A stretch of DNA of 64,000 nucleotides, taken from positions 12,945,001 through 13,009,000 of the forward strand of contig OZ022502.1 in the NCBI GenBank assembly GCA_963989385.1, written 5' to 3'. The position numbers and the translations under genes were made by a program. This document shows positions 1-13,800 of the stretch, piece after piece. Source of the stretch: Ctena decussata. Lineage: Eukaryota; Mollusca; Bivalvia; Lucinida; Lucinidae. Positions within the stretch are counted from its first letter, which is position 1. Each line of letters opens with the position of its first letter. The notes under the pieces were generated by a model. It was not told the origin of the DNA and made no database searches. It saw only the letters and a list, made by a program, of their open reading frames with translations.

Positions 1-111
1 GCCAGATTAGTCAACCAATCGGAATAAATTTCTTTTAGATTTAAATGGACCCTGAAGGAAACCCTTTTGGTATGTTTGATTCCAAATGCGATCTTTGTAG
101 ACATAAATTGA

Positions 112-363
112 GTCTCGACACGATAAAACAAAGAAAGTGGGAGGCGCGTCCTGCGAAGACTCAGCTCAGCCATGGCAGCCGCCCAGTATAATCAGTCTCT
201 GCTGTGCGCCTAAATGGTAGCTCAGGGTCTAAACTAGCTCCATGCGACCGCGTAGACTCTGATCAGACTAGGCAAATGTCCAGGCTGATCTGACTGGGCA
301 AATGTCCAGGCTGATCTGAGAGTTCACTGGGCGCACGGGACACTTTGTTGGTTTTGTCGCGGT
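112..363. repeat. Foldback MITE, family F, copy 1
   Basis: Nearly palindromic repeat of about 250 bp. One end reads like GTCTCGACACGATAAAAC and the other TTTTGTCGCGG. The inner arms contain CTGATCAGACT and CCAGGCTGATCTGA in inverted arrangement. Four further copies are at about 24986, 25526, 45203 and 45787. No coding capacity. The internal CAGGCTGATCTGA segment is partly duplicated at about 264-320. Confidence 0.7.
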
Positions 364-1728
364 TGTATTTCGAGGAGCGACAACGTCACTCTAAAACTAG
401 CATTTGGGATGTTCAGGTTTAGAAACAGCTGCAATATGGCCGTTCCGGATGGTCGACAAGAACGGGTTTCATCAAGGCACAACAACATTGTATGTGGAAT
501 AGGTGTGCAATGTATCAACAAAGTTCCTACAGTAGGTTCGGAGGAGATAAAATAAGGAGTACAATCAAATATATGGTGTCAACTAGAAGAAAATGCAACT
601 AATTTCATTAAACCCGTAGACCGTTCCTAAGGGAAATTATTCAATTAGCACTAGTGCACAGGTGATTAGGAAACATCACTGGTACAATACCCATCGAACG
701 TACAACACGGTGGTTGTTTCAACCGCCCAGGTTGTGCTGGAAAACTCCATCTGCATTGTTTTCTCATTTTTTCTTCTGAATTTTCTTTTTCTTTCACTGT
801 GCCTTGTAGGATCATCTTTGCTAAGCCGAAAAACCGTTAGATATAGCCAAACCACCACAATGTCCATTTGTTGAACATGGTCAGGGGTTCGTCATGTTCT
901 ACGATGGCTGCCTGAATCTTTATATGAACATACGTTCTCTGTATGCTAGATTTTAGGTAACCTTAGGTAGAATTGCAACCCAAAGACTTGCGATCTTTGG
1001 TCTGGGTTGAGTATAAATCAGTTTGTTTAAAAGCCCTGGTAGTCCTACTGGTGACCTCTCCATTGTCGTTCTTGTGTTACAGTTCCCCATTTTGTCACAT
1101 CTAGTATGTCCCTTATCACATTTTCTAAGTTTCAATTTCATCTGCCCGGCTTACGATGAATTTATATATTTCAGTGAAAGCAATTTCGCCATTTTCATTT
1201 TCCTCCTTAGTTAATGGGCTCAACGCTTAAGAGAAAGAATTCGCTCCTCTAGGAGAAAGTTCTTTCATTTAAGAGTTGTACACTTTTTGAATGAGTTTTG
1301 TTGCCCAAGCAAGCAAACATGAAGTCACTAAGTCTGTCTCCATTTGCCAGATGCTTAAATTTATCCACATACCATACATTTCAGTCAAAACACAAATTCC
1401 GAAATGATTTCTCCAAGGACCATATATTTTTTAAACTGCAAATTAGGAGATCTTATTTTGTGCTTACATGTATAAAATGTTCTCCAGGAGTAATTTATTT
1501 CAAAACCAGATTGCGATCTCTTATACCTTGTAAAGATTAACTTGATGGAAGTAAACGTTTTCTCCAAAAATGTCATATATTACATTAATTATTTAGCCCT
1601 GCTGTAAAGCTTTATCAGAGGTGAAAATACAAGCATAAGCACAGCCATTAGGACATTGTTCGGTCAAAGTGCTGATATATTGAACTCCAGACCAGTTTTC
1701 TTATCAGTTGAAAAAGGACACGCAGACA
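364..1728. other. 5' flank of SIAE, no gene seen
   Basis: AT-rich sequence without a convincing coding frame, RNA gene or structured repeat. The short open frames on both strands look like chance. The promoter of the downstream gene probably lies toward the right end of this stretch, but I see no unambiguous core promoter motif. Confidence 0.4.
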
Positions 1729-1746
1729 ATGAAAACGTTGTTCTAG
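1729..1746 (+). promoter_or_regulatory. Five-codon upstream ORF before the SIAE start
   Basis: An ATG at 1729 opens a reading frame of five codons ending in TAG at 1744-1746, 32 nt before the proposed SIAE start at 1779. If the transcript begins upstream, this small uORF could lower initiation at the main start. Its presence is seen; transcription through it is assumed. Confidence 0.3.
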
Positions 1747-1778
1747 TATAGAACTTTCAGGATAGACTCCATAGAAAA

Positions 1779-1830
1779 ATGAAATTGTACGCATGTTATT
1801 TCCTCTTGTTCGGACTGCTTAAAGCCACAG
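1779..1830 (+). CDS. SIAE: SIAE exon 1, start codon and signal peptide
   Basis: Encodes 17 residues beginning MKLYACYFLLFGLLK and ends one base into a codon, followed by a strong donor CAG|GTAAGG. The phase matches exon 2, giving Asp18 across the junction. Chosen because it supplies a Met, a typical hydrophobic signal and the right phase. The frame upstream of exon 2 is also hydrophobic but meets a stop at 18346 without any Met. The 16.6 kb separation keeps this assignment moderate. Confidence 0.65.
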
Positions 1831-4800
1831 GTAAGGATATACCCGGTGGGAATAAGACGTTGAAACAACGTTGAAAGTCTGTTTTTCATCGGTGTGTTCC
1901 TCCCGATATGTTTTTCATTAGGGTTGCACTACAAAGCCAGCGTCTCTGATTCTAAGAGAGATAACCTTCTTATAAGGCGTCTCAAGTAGCAGTCTGACCT
2001 GATGCTGCTTTTTTCACACATATCCTAAAGGATGTCTTCCAGCGTTTGGCTCATTGTCAACAGCAGCTCACATATGTCCATGCAGTTGTAAAGATTTTGC
2101 ACTTACGTTTCAGATATAAAGCTATGCCTAATCTATAATACTAAATAAACGAAGTAACGCATAAACTGCAAAATTGGTGGCATTTTCAAGCGTAATTTCT
2201 ATACTGGTTCTTTCGCATATTGCTATCATTGATAATTTCGGTTAGCGTGTGTTTTAGTTTCACGTAGATTTAAAGAATTTGGGAATTAAATTCGTCTTTC
2301 ATTTTAAATTCTCCCAAGTATTTTTCTAGAAACTTCGACTATTGGTCGAATTTTTTTTTTGTCAACAATGGGTGCGTTCGAGTGAAATTATCGTGTACTC
2401 GAATACACGTTTTAAATTAATCCGGTCATTTCGGTTCTGCGTCGTTATATCGGCGCGTTGCTTAGCAAGTCCAAATTTAGGAGGTTCTAATGCAAAAATC
2501 CGACCCATGAACGTACGTCATTCCCCATAAATAACGATTTATTTTTGTATTTTTGCTCATATGTCTAAACGGATGAAGAACTAAATGGTCATAGTCCCGA
2601 CGGCCCTGGCTCGAAACGACCCATTTTCTTCCAGAACGATAGTCAATACGAGTAGCCAATCGAACTCGCCCATTGAAGAATAAAGCTCAACGCACATGGT
2701 CTTTCGAAAACGGTCCTACTAAAGACAGAAAAGGACTTACGCCACCGAAAAGGACCGAAAAGAACTTTCGGGCACCGAAAAGGACTTTTATTTGCCATTA
2801 AATGCGATATAGAACATATGTTTTAGAAATTTTAATATCATCATGATATTAATCAGCGCTTGAATAATAATTTTTGTGAACTGTAGTATCTTCATCCTAA
2901 AATTTCAAAATAATATTACAGCACCGAAAAGGACCTACTTACGGTCAGTGAAGAGATGCCATGTACCGAAAAGGACATCGCAAATGCCGAATTTCGAGCA
3001 CCAAAAAGGGCATTTTTTTCACTTAAAGGTAGGTTCCTGTACTTTGGAATGCATCATAATTTTGATGATCTTTCATCCAAGTTGTTAGAAAGCACTTCTA
3101 AAAGGGATTGAATAAGTTTCACTAAAAGTGTAAATCAAAAAAATATTAGAAAAGTTGTTTTGCAAGGGATTTCCTAACTCTGCTTCGCACACCAGTTAGC
3201 GCTATTTTTAGTTCGCACCAAAATAGATAACGCAGCTGACGTCATGCTGCATAGCATTTTTGGATAGTTTTAACCCATCCCCCATGCCAGGACCTCTAGG
3301 AGAGCTCACGGCAAGAGAAAATTGACCTTTGGAGAATGGCATCAGAAATCGCGCACTTATAGACATAATAAACATAGTTATTTTTAGAACTGGAATTCCA
3401 ACGAAAGAAAATAAACCAAAAGGGAAAACGACTCTTGTCTTCAACATCTGACGAGTTTCTCAGTAGCTCCGATTCAGAAAAATAAGAGAATTGAATACTG
3501 CTCAGAAAAAGACGAAATTATTTTGTAGACATAATTGTTATCGCTAGTCCAGGAACCTACCTTTAATGTTCCAGAAGATTATGTTTAGAAATAAAATGTT
3601 GTTCCCTATATATTTTTTTCAAACGTTTTTATGCCCCCGTGACGATAGTCAGGGGGCATTAAGATTTGCTCCTGTCTGTCCGTCCGTCCATCCGTCCGTC
3701 TGTCCGTCCGTTCGTCACACTTTACGGTATAGAGTTTGTGTAATCAACTCCTCCCACAGTTTTAGGTGGATCTTTTTCAAACTTCACATACATGTTGTGG
3801 ACATAATGAAGATGTGCATGTGGGTTTTTGTTGGAGCTAGAATTAATTTTGACAGAATTACGGCCTTTTGAACTTAGTCATTTTAGGCAAATTTTTGCAT
3901 TGTAGGGTATGCAGTTTGTGTAATCAACTCCTCCCACAGTTTTCAATGGATCTTTTTCAAACCTTGCATACATGTTGTGGACATATTGAAGATATGCATG
4001 TGGGTTTTTGTTGAAGCTAGAATTAATTTTGACAGAATTACAGCCTTTTTAACTTAGTTACAGCCTTTTTAACTTAGTCATTTTAGGCAAATTTTTGCAT
4101 TGTAGGGTATGTAGTTTGTGTAATCAAGTCCTCCCTCAGTTTTCAATCGATCTATTCCAAACTTTGCATACATGTTATGGACATATTGGAGATGTGCATG
4201 TGGGTTTTTGTTGGAGCTAGAATTGATTTTGACAGAATTTTAGCCTTTTGAACTTAGTCATTTTAGGCATATGTTTGCATTGTAGGGTAAGTACTTTGTG
4301 TAATCAACTCCTCCCACAATTTTCATTGGCTGTTTTTTCAGACATTGGAGACTTGTTGTGGACACAGTGAAGATGTGCATGTTGGTTATGATAGGAAAAA
4401 AATAATTCTGAAGGAATTATGGCCTTTTTAACTTAGTCATTTTGGGCTGCATTTTGCACTATAGGGTATAAAGTTTGTGAAATGTTTTCAGTGGATTCTT
4501 TGTAAATAGCATTTGTGCTTTAAAGGTGCTTTAGGGATGTACACATGTCCTGTGACAGGCGCTGCACGGGGGCATCATTAGTGTCTTACAGACACAATTC
4601 TCTAGTTATATCATAAAATGGCATTCAAAAAGTCCTTTTCGGTGCCCGAAAGTTCTTTTCGGTGGAAAAGTCCTTTTCTGTCTTTAGTGGACTAGTGGAC
4701 TAGTACAACTAAGGCGACTAAGACTAAAGACTAAACGCTATGCCAAAAACTAACGATGGCGGATTGTCTGACAAGTTTGTGAAATTAAATTTCCCGACTT

Positions 4801-7800
4801 CAGAAACCTTTGGTGGCAAATATAAGGTCTCTAAGTTCGTGATCAAAGTTTTCCAGTTTCTTTCTTGAATAATAATAAAATAATAAATCACAATGCCTTC
4901 TTTTTAAATAAAGCAAAAAAGAAAAATGAGCTAGATCCGCCACGCATTCTTTATTTATTCAACCGTGTCCAGTGACGTGTATTTCACCGTTGTGCATAGT
5001 TGTACATCTTTACTAAAATCAGTTGTTGTTATTCATGTGTGTGACTGATATTTGGGTTAAAAATGGCTGAACAAGCCAGTGGAACAAACATGAGTAGGCT
5101 GTACATTCGAGTGGGAAAGTCCTCCGAGGGCGAGAAAGCCTCGGAGTGTATTCTACCTCTAGTGGGTTAATTGGGCGGTCGGGTCGGGCGATGGTGATGG
5201 GTAGCGTTCAGTACTAGGGCGTCCTACTTCTTTGGATTATACTGGGGCAAGGACCTGCAGTGCTTGCTATCTTGCAGTAGATACGGGAAGAGTTGTTTGG
5301 ACGTTTTTCTCTCATCTGTCCTTTCTCCTTTCTCGCCCGCACTCTCAGGGTGACGGCTCGATATAGACTGAAATACTGTCTCAGAGGGCCGTTAAATTCT
5401 AAACGTCCAAACAACTAATTAACTCCCGCTGTCCTTGTCGTAAACAAAGAAATAAAAAGTCGTACAACTACTTATAGTACCCTGGAGCAATGGTGTGAGA
5501 GTCGGACCTGTATATGGGCCGCCAGTGTTCGACTCCGGCTGAAAGCAAATATTTTTAAACATCTTAACGCGTTACAGCCCTTTATTTTCCTTCTCTCTGT
5601 CTCGCCCCCCCCCCCACCCCCCCCCCCCCCCCCCCCCCCCACACACACACAAAAAGAAAAAAAAAACCCGAATTTATCAATGAAATGGTTTCATTCCAGA
5701 GCTTTCAATATTTCTCATTGTTTGGCAAAATTTCGTAGCATACGGGGCAAATCGGATATTTTTCCAATTCTGGTAGGCTCCTAACAATGTAGGGCGTATA
5801 TGAAAATACTGCGATAGTGACCTAGCACCCAGTGCCTCCAAACGGGTCCTTCCCAGCGGCTCCGCGGAACGAATCCATAATAGTACCGTCTGGGTGCCCG
5901 AGTCCGTCTGTCGTCTGTGCCAAGATCAAAGACAGTGTGCACGTTGTTCTTGGGATCGGTACCGACCTAGCCGCCCCAAAACTTGCCTGAGAACGATCAA
6001 TTGATTGGGGTCACGGTTTAGATTATTATCTGGAATAGGAGAAGTGCGAAACGTCGAAATATATGACAAGAACGCTGATACGAACGGCTAAGCAATGCAG
6101 TTGCGTAAAGGGCTCAGTAGACTTTCAAGACCAGCACCCCTATCCGAGGTATAGGTCCAAAATCAACATAATTGCATAAAAAACACTTCGGAGAAAGCTT
6201 GAAAACAGAATAGAATAGAATGACGACATTAGAAGAATAAGTTGCAGAGCACTGGGTGACAATTTTTGTCAGATATACAAAGAAACCCCTCATCCGAACA
6301 GCCTCAACGAGGCTGGATGAGGGACCACACCACGTCTTCTACGAGAAACAAGAAAAAAAAAAACCTCATTATATCATCAAATACCCCCTCCCATCCAGAG
6401 CACTGACACTGGAAGGTAGCACTGAATGTTATCAGACCTCCTGATAACAGATATTTGGAAGTAAGATAATGAGCTTTACTTTACCCAAGACGTAGCGATG
6501 TGAAAGAAGCTACAAAGGGCTCTGTGTACAGGTCAAGGTAAACAGCAGTGGTCATGCTAAGCCTGTCAGTTCACCTACCGTCACACTGTGTTTTGGCAGG
6601 GTTAGACATACTAAGCGGTGACACCTAAGCGGTTAACCAATACTGAGCGCACATACTTCCGCCAGTAACAGACAGCTACCCTTGCCGGGCCCGCTAGCGC
6701 AGTCGGCAGCGCGTCAGACTGCAGGTCAAGAGGTCGTGAGATCGATTCCCAGACAGGCCACATAACTTTCGTGGAGATTGATCATGAAATATTTTCTACG
6801 GTCATTCTTTCCCTTCTGCTGATTCAAGAAGGGCAGTTGTCAGTTAAAGTACTGGCGAAATCATATGCACTTAGTACTGGTTAACCGTTTAGGAGGTCTA
6901 AGCCTGCCATGGAACAGTGTGAGTAGGTTAACTGACCGGCTCGACATGACCTTAGCTGTTTACTGGGCAGTGAAAGCTCAACAAAACAAGCAAACTCATA
7001 ACTGCCCTTCTTAACTCAGCGGAAGGGAGAGAATGAGCTTAGAAAATATTTCATGATCAATCTTCACGACTGTTCAGGGGCCGGGCTGGGAATCAAACTC
7101 GCGACCGCTTGATCTGCAGACCGACGTACTGCCGACTTCGCTAGACGGCTCGGTAGGATACATGTCAAATTCTGAGGGTACTAAACTCTCTGTATAGGGT
7201 AAAAATGAATTCTGGAACCTCCTTGTGTAACGTCTTTCGTGCCTGAACTGGTCCTCCATGTATGAACGGGACCTTGGCTTGTAAATGGGCGGACCATCAA
7301 TGAAAAAAAAAAAAAAAAAGGTAATGTGAATTGAATCTCCTCCAGTGAACGGGTCCTCTGAGTATGGTTGGAAAGGATTCACCACGTGTGAACGAAACCG
7401 TGATAGGTGAACCAAACAAGAAGATGTAAACTTGACCTGCACGTGTGAGCATGTAGTCTACGTCTGACTGGACCTCCATGAATGAACATTTTTGCTTGTT
7501 AGAATGGCTTCTCCACGTGTGGACGAGATCCCCACATATAAACGGGACGGGACGTGTGAACGAGATATGTACGTATGAACGGGACACCCACCTTTGAAAA
7601 TGTGCTGCACGCTAGATGGAGACCTTCGCGGGTCCTGTATTTTTCAAAGATCCAGCACGTAAAACGGGGCATGCAGTCTGATTATCCAAGTATGCAAGGG
7701 ATCTCCACAGGTGAACGGACACTCCACGTTTGAACGGGCCCTGCGCCTGTGAAGTGTAAACGGGACCGCCACGTGTTAACGGGATCCGCATGTGAGAAAG

Positions 7801-10800
7801 GAACCCTCATTTGTGAACGGGCCCTTCATGTGTGATCGGGAACTGCATTTGCGAACGGGACCGCCACCTGTAAATGGATCCTCCACGAGTGAACGGACTT
7901 CCACATGTGTATTTGACCGCTTCCTGTGAACGGAACCTGCACAAGTGAACGACAATTGCACGGCTGTGCCTGCGAACGGGATCTACATGTCCATGGAGGA
8001 ACGGGACTTGCATTTTTCAACGGGTCCTCTACGTGTTAATGGGACTGTCCATGTGTGGATGTGTGGACAGGACCTCATTCCGATGTAAGAGATAGTCGCA
8101 CATGCGCAATACGTGAATGTTATACAAGATTCTATCACAAATATGTTTGGACTGTATTAACTAGTTTCAAGGAAACATAGCGAGTTGCGACTCTAGACTG
8201 ACCCTAGACGAATCCCCCTCCCAAGGAAAACAATATTATACAAAATTCTATCACAAATATGTTTGGACTGTATTGACTGGTTTCAAGGAAACAAAGCGAG
8301 TTGCGACTCTAGACTAACCCTAGATAAATAAAAAAAATAAAAACAATAAAAAAAATAAAAAAAATCACGTGTCTTGTCTAAGTGATGCAGAAGACAACTT
8401 TTAAAGGTAGGGACCATTTCCCTTTTCAAATGGTCCAGGGGTAGCAAGTTTTTCTTTTTAAAATGGTTCCTCATTGGCTAAGTAATGACCTTGATCAGAC
8501 TGCCACTGTTTCCAGTGATGAACTTTCGAATTGGGACAAACTACATCTTCGAGACTAAAATGCTTGCAACAGATCGGCGCGGAGAGTTGGGGAGGGCGGA
8601 GGGGTTGGGGGTCCTATGTGATTATAATTTTCTCTGCCTCATCTTGGTCTCAACCCTATCTTTCCTTTCTACTATCGCTTTGTGAGACGGCTCGACGTAA
8701 CTCAAATATTATTACTCAGTAAAACAAACAACAAACCATCCAACCAAATGCCGATTCAAGTAATAGCTTCGAGCAAGTCATTTTTTAGGTTTTCATTATT
8801 TACCGTCACTCAACGTTCAGGACCGCCGTGCAGTGCAAAGTTAATGTTGACGTCGGCTTTTCGAAAGCACTCGTAAATAGCATAATCTATCTCTCACATT
8901 TTGACGTCATACAGGCAACAGCTCTAGCCAAAGAGAGAGCAGTCATCGCTTTGGGCTCGGTCATGTCGTGACGTTACACTTGAACGTTTTGAAGATGGAG
9001 TGATAGAATTTACGTTTAACAAAGTTAAACAGAATAACTTGCCCCCCCCCCCCTCCCCCACTCCTTGCAGAAAAGTTCTTTCCGTTAAGCGTAGACCCCA
9101 TTTTAATAGGATTTGTCTTCTAGGAAAGCAAATAGGAAGTCACTAACATTGTTGTTTTCCCTTTCCAAAAATGGCGGAAAAACATTGACTTGCACCCTTT
9201 CACCTAAATATTTTTTTTCAGGTGACCTGTAGCCTTTCTTACGTATTGTTGAGGATTGAGGAAATGCTGAGTACAAGTTTTAGACATAATTCACACTGAG
9301 GTTCAAACTTTCCACGCGTCTCATATTGTTGCAAAAAGTTCCGGCTTCCACTTGTCTCTGTAGACCTCGTTTTAATTTAGCCACATACCTACATCTTGGG
9401 CCTCTGCCGGTGTGATATTAAAATTTGAACCTGTTGAAAAAATGACCCCACTGGCCACTTTTCAATGTTAAATATCGACCCACAGAACATTTTCCAATGT
9501 TGAAAATTGACCTGGGTCAAGTTTCAACATTGAGAATTGACGCGTGGGGTCCTGTTTTCAAGGGGTCAAAATCTAATGTTACACCGGCTCAAGAACCTCG
9601 GGGCGAATACCCCATCATTTAAAGTTTACATTGTAGTATACAAGTCAATTTTCCCGATTTAATGTGATATATATTTGATGCGACGCAAAGGATGTAAATA
9701 TTTATCAGGTTTGGCAACGTCGAAATCTACAGTCACATTGGACGCTTCAATGGATATATAGCCGTTCACTATTCTAAACGGTGAGTTTAGTCTTTAGTCT
9801 TTAGTCAATAGCCGATAGCAGCGTTAGTTGTACTAGTCCAGTACAACTAAGGCGACTAAGACTAAAGACTAAACGCTATGCAAAAAACTAACGATGGCGG
9901 ATTGTCTGACAAGTTTGCGAAAACGAAATTCCCGACTTCAGAAACCTTTGGTGGCATATATAAGGTCTCTAAGTTCGTGATCAAAGTTTTCCAGTATCTT
10001 TCTTGAATAGTAATCAAATAATAAATCATAATCCCTTCTTTTCAAATAAAGCAAAAAATGAAAACGAGCTAGATCCGCCACGCTTTGTTATTTATTTAAC
10101 CGTGTCCAATCACGTGTATTTCACCGTTGCGCATAGTTGTACATCTTTACTAAAATTAGTTGTTGTTATTCATTTGTGTGATTGACATTTGGGGTGAAAA
10201 TGGCTGAACAAGCCAGTGGAACAAGCATGAGTAGGATGAAAATTCGAGTGGAAAAGTCCTCCGAGGGCGAGAAAGCCTTGGAGTGTTTTCTACCTCTAGT
10301 GGGTTGACTGGGCGGTCGGGTCGGGCGATGGTGATGGGTAGCTTTCAGTACTGGTGCGTCCTACTTATTTGGATTATTTTGCGGCAAGGACCGGCAGTGC
10401 TTGCTATCTTGCAGTAGATACGGGAAGGGTTGTTTGGACGTTTTTTTCTCATCTGTCCTTTCTCCTTTCTCGCCTACTCTCTGGGAGACGGCTCGATATA
10501 GACTGAAATACTATCTCAAAGGGCCGTGAAAACCTAAACGACCAAACAACTAATTACCTCCCGCTGTCATTGTCGTAAATCAAGAAATTTTTTTTTTAAA
10601 AATCCTACAACTACATATAGTACCCTGGTTCGATGGTATGAGAGTCGGACCTGTATATGGGCTCCGGCTGAAAGCAAATATTTTTAAACATCTTAACGCG
10701 TTACAGCTCTTTATTTTCCTTCTCTCTCCTCCCCCCCCCCCCCCCCCCCCCCTCCAAAAAAAAGGAAAACGAAATTATCAATGGAACGGTTTCATTACTT

Positions 10801-13800
10801 TTCATCACCTCCTGAGCCTTCAATTTTTCTCATTGTTTTGCAAAATTTCGTAGCATGCGGGGCAAATCGGATATTTTGCCAATTCTAGTAAGCTCCTAAC
10901 AGTGTAGAGCCTATATAAATATACTGCGATAGTGACCTAGCATACACATTTTTCCCCAATGCCTCCAACAACGGGTCCTTCCCAGCGGCTCCGCGGAACG
11001 AATCAATAATAGAACCGTCTGGGTGCCCGAGTCCGACTGTCATCTGTGTCAAATTCAAAGATAGTGTGCACGTTGTTCCTGGGATCGGTATCCGACCTAG
11101 CCGCCCCAAAACGTGCCTGAGTACGATCGATTGATTGGGGCCTCGGTTTAAATCATTATCTGGAATAGAAGAAGAGCGAAACGTCGAAATTTATGACAAG
11201 AACGCTCATACGAACGGCTAAGCAATGCTTTGTGCAAAGCGCTCAATAGACTTACAAGACCAGCACCACTATCCGAGGTATAGGTCCAAATGCAACATAA
11301 TTGCATGTAAAACACTTCGAAGAAAGCTTCAGAATAGAATAGAATGACGACATTTGGAGAATAAGTTGCAGAGTTCTAGATGCGAGTCGGCAATGGGTGA
11401 CAATTTTTGTCAGATCTGCTAATAAACCCCTCATCCGAACCGCCTCAACGAGGCTGGATGAGGGACCACAAGCCTGTCAGTTCATCTGCCGTCACACTGT
11501 GTCTGGGCAGGCTTAGACATACTAAGCGGTTAACCTGGTTACCAATACTGAGTGCATATACGTCCGCCAGTAACAGACAACTACCCTTGCCGGCAGCCCG
11601 CTAGCGCAGTCGGCAGCGCGTCAGACTGCAGGTCAAGGGGTCCTGAGATCGATTCCCAGACAGGCCACATAACGCTCGTGGAGACTGATCATGAAATATT
11701 TTCTACGGTCATTCATTCCCTTCTGCTGATTCAAGAAGGGCAGTTGTCATTTACTGGCGAAAGTATGTGAACTAAGTACTGGTTAAACGTTTAGGAGATC
11801 TAATTCAAATCTTAAAGAGCTTCTTCGAGAGCAGAGAACACATTCGAAAGAAGGAACATAGGCCATACCATGGAACAGTGTCATGGAATAGTTTGAGTAG
11901 GTTAACTGACCGCCTAGACATGACCTTAGCTGTTTACTTGGCCGTAAATGCACAACAAAACAAACAAACTCACAACTGCCCTTAAGTCAGCGGAAGGGAG
12001 AGAATGAGCGTAGAAAATATTTCATGACCAATCTTCACGACTGTTCAGGGGCCGGGCTTTGGAATCGAACTCGCGACCGCTTGATCTGCAGACCGACGTG
12101 CTGCCGACTGCGCTAGACGGCTCGGTGGGACACATGTCAAATTCTGAGGGTACCAAACTCTCTGCATAGGGTAAAGGTGAATTCTAGAATCTCCAAATGT
12201 AACGCCTTTCGTGCCTGAACTGGTCCTCCATGTGTGAACGAGACCTTGGCATGTAAAGGGGCGGTTCATCAATGAAAACAACGAAAACAACAAAAAATAA
12301 AACAGGTAATGTGAATTGAATCTCCTCCAGTGACCGGGTCCTCCATGGTCGGAAAGGATTCACCACGAGTGAACGAAACCGTTATAGGTGAACCAAACAA
12401 GAAGATGTAAACTTGATCTGCACGTGTGAACATGTATTCTACGTCTGACAGGGCCTCCATGTATGAACATTTCTGCTTGTTAGAATGGCTTCTCCGGGTG
12501 TGGACGAGATACCCACATATAAACGGGACGGGACGTGTGAACGAGATAGGTACATATGTACGTATGAACGGGACACCCACCAGTGAAAAGGTGCTGCACG
12601 CTAGATGGAGACCTTCGCGGGTCCTGTATTTTTCAAAGATCCAGCACGTAAAACGGGACATGCAGTCTGATTATCCAAGTATGCAAGGGATCGCCACAGG
12701 CGAACGGACAATCCATGGTTGAACAGGCTCTGCGCCTGTGAAGTGTAAACGGGACCTCCACGTGTTAACGGGATCCGCATGTGAGAAAGGAACCTTCATT
12801 TGTGAAAGGGTCATCCATATGTGAGCAGGAACTGCATTTGCGAACAGGACCGCCACCTGTAAATGGATCTTCCACAAGTGAACGGACCTCCACGTGTGTA
12901 TTGGACCGCTACTGTGAACGGGGCCTGCACAAGTGAACGACATCTGCAAGGCTGTACCTGCGAAAGGGAACTACATATGCGAACGGGATGTCCATATTGG
13001 AACGGGGCTTGCATTTTTCAACGGATCCTCTACGTGTTAATGGGACTGTCCATGTGTGAACGAAACGTGAATGAATGAACAGGACCTCATTCCGATGTAA
13101 CATTTAGGCTCAGATGCGCAATACGTGAATATTGTCAAGTTTCTATCACAAATATGTTTGGACTGTATTGACAAGTTTCAAGGAAACATAGCGAGTTGCG
13201 ACTCTAGACTGACGCTAGATGAACCCCCCTCCCAAGGAAAATATGCTATACAAGATTCTATCACAAATATGTTTGGACTGTTTTGACAGGTTTCAAGGAA
13301 ACAAAGCGAGTTGCAACTCTAGACTAACCCTAGATAAATAAAATAAAATTCACGTGTCTTGTCTAAGTAATGCAGAAGACAACTTTTAAACGAAGGGACC
13401 ATTTGCCTTTTAAGATTGTCCAGGGGTAGCAAGTTTTTCATTTTAAAATGGTTCCTAACTGGCTAAGTAATGAATTTATCTTCCAGGAAAGCAAATAGGA
13501 AGTCACTAACATTGTTGTTGTTCCCCTTTCCAAAAATGGCGGAAAAACATCAACGTGTACTCTTTTACCTACATATTTTTTTTCAGGTGACCTTTAGCCT
13601 TTCTTACTTATTGTTGAGGATTGGGGAAATGTTGAGTACAAGTTCTAAACATAATTCACACTGAGGTTCAAACTTTCCACGCGTCTCGTATTGTTACAAA
13701 AAGTCCAGGCTTCCACTCGTCTCTGTAGGCCTCGTTTTAATTTAGCCATATACCTAAATCTTGGGCCACTGCTCACACCGGGAAGGCGGCAATCGAAAAC

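Larger units (their letters stand above)
2715..4688. mobile_element. TIR element with AAAGACAGAAAAGGAC ends
   Basis: The left end AAAGACAGAAAAGGACTT is followed by CCGAAAAGGACC and GAACTTTCGGGCACCG. The right end carries the reverse complement, finishing CCTTTTCTGTCTTT at about 4672-4685. The motif CCGAAAAGGAC recurs internally near 2752, 2923 and 2964. It hosts a TTAA-flanked MITE (3027-3562) and a Helitron-like element (3632-4605). No transposase frame was seen, so it is non-autonomous. Confidence 0.65.
4689..9839. mobile_element. ~5.1 kb TIR element, copy A
   Basis: The left end GGACTAGTACAACTAA is followed by GACTAAAGACTAAAC. The right end (about 9783-9839) carries the same motifs inverted, finishing GTTGTACTAGTCC. 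Copy B follows directly. The interior holds poly-C tracts, a head-to-head SINE cluster (6560-7165), a 20-bp degenerate minisatellite (about 7150-8060) and about 630 bp (8487-9115) absent from copy B. No transposase is recognisable. Confidence 0.7.

Noticed and set aside
7074..12949. Minus-strand frames of 60-130 codons in both copies of the ~5 kb element
   Set aside because: They run through the 20-bp minisatellite and into SINE heads. The unit length is not a multiple of three and the frame is not preserved between copies.
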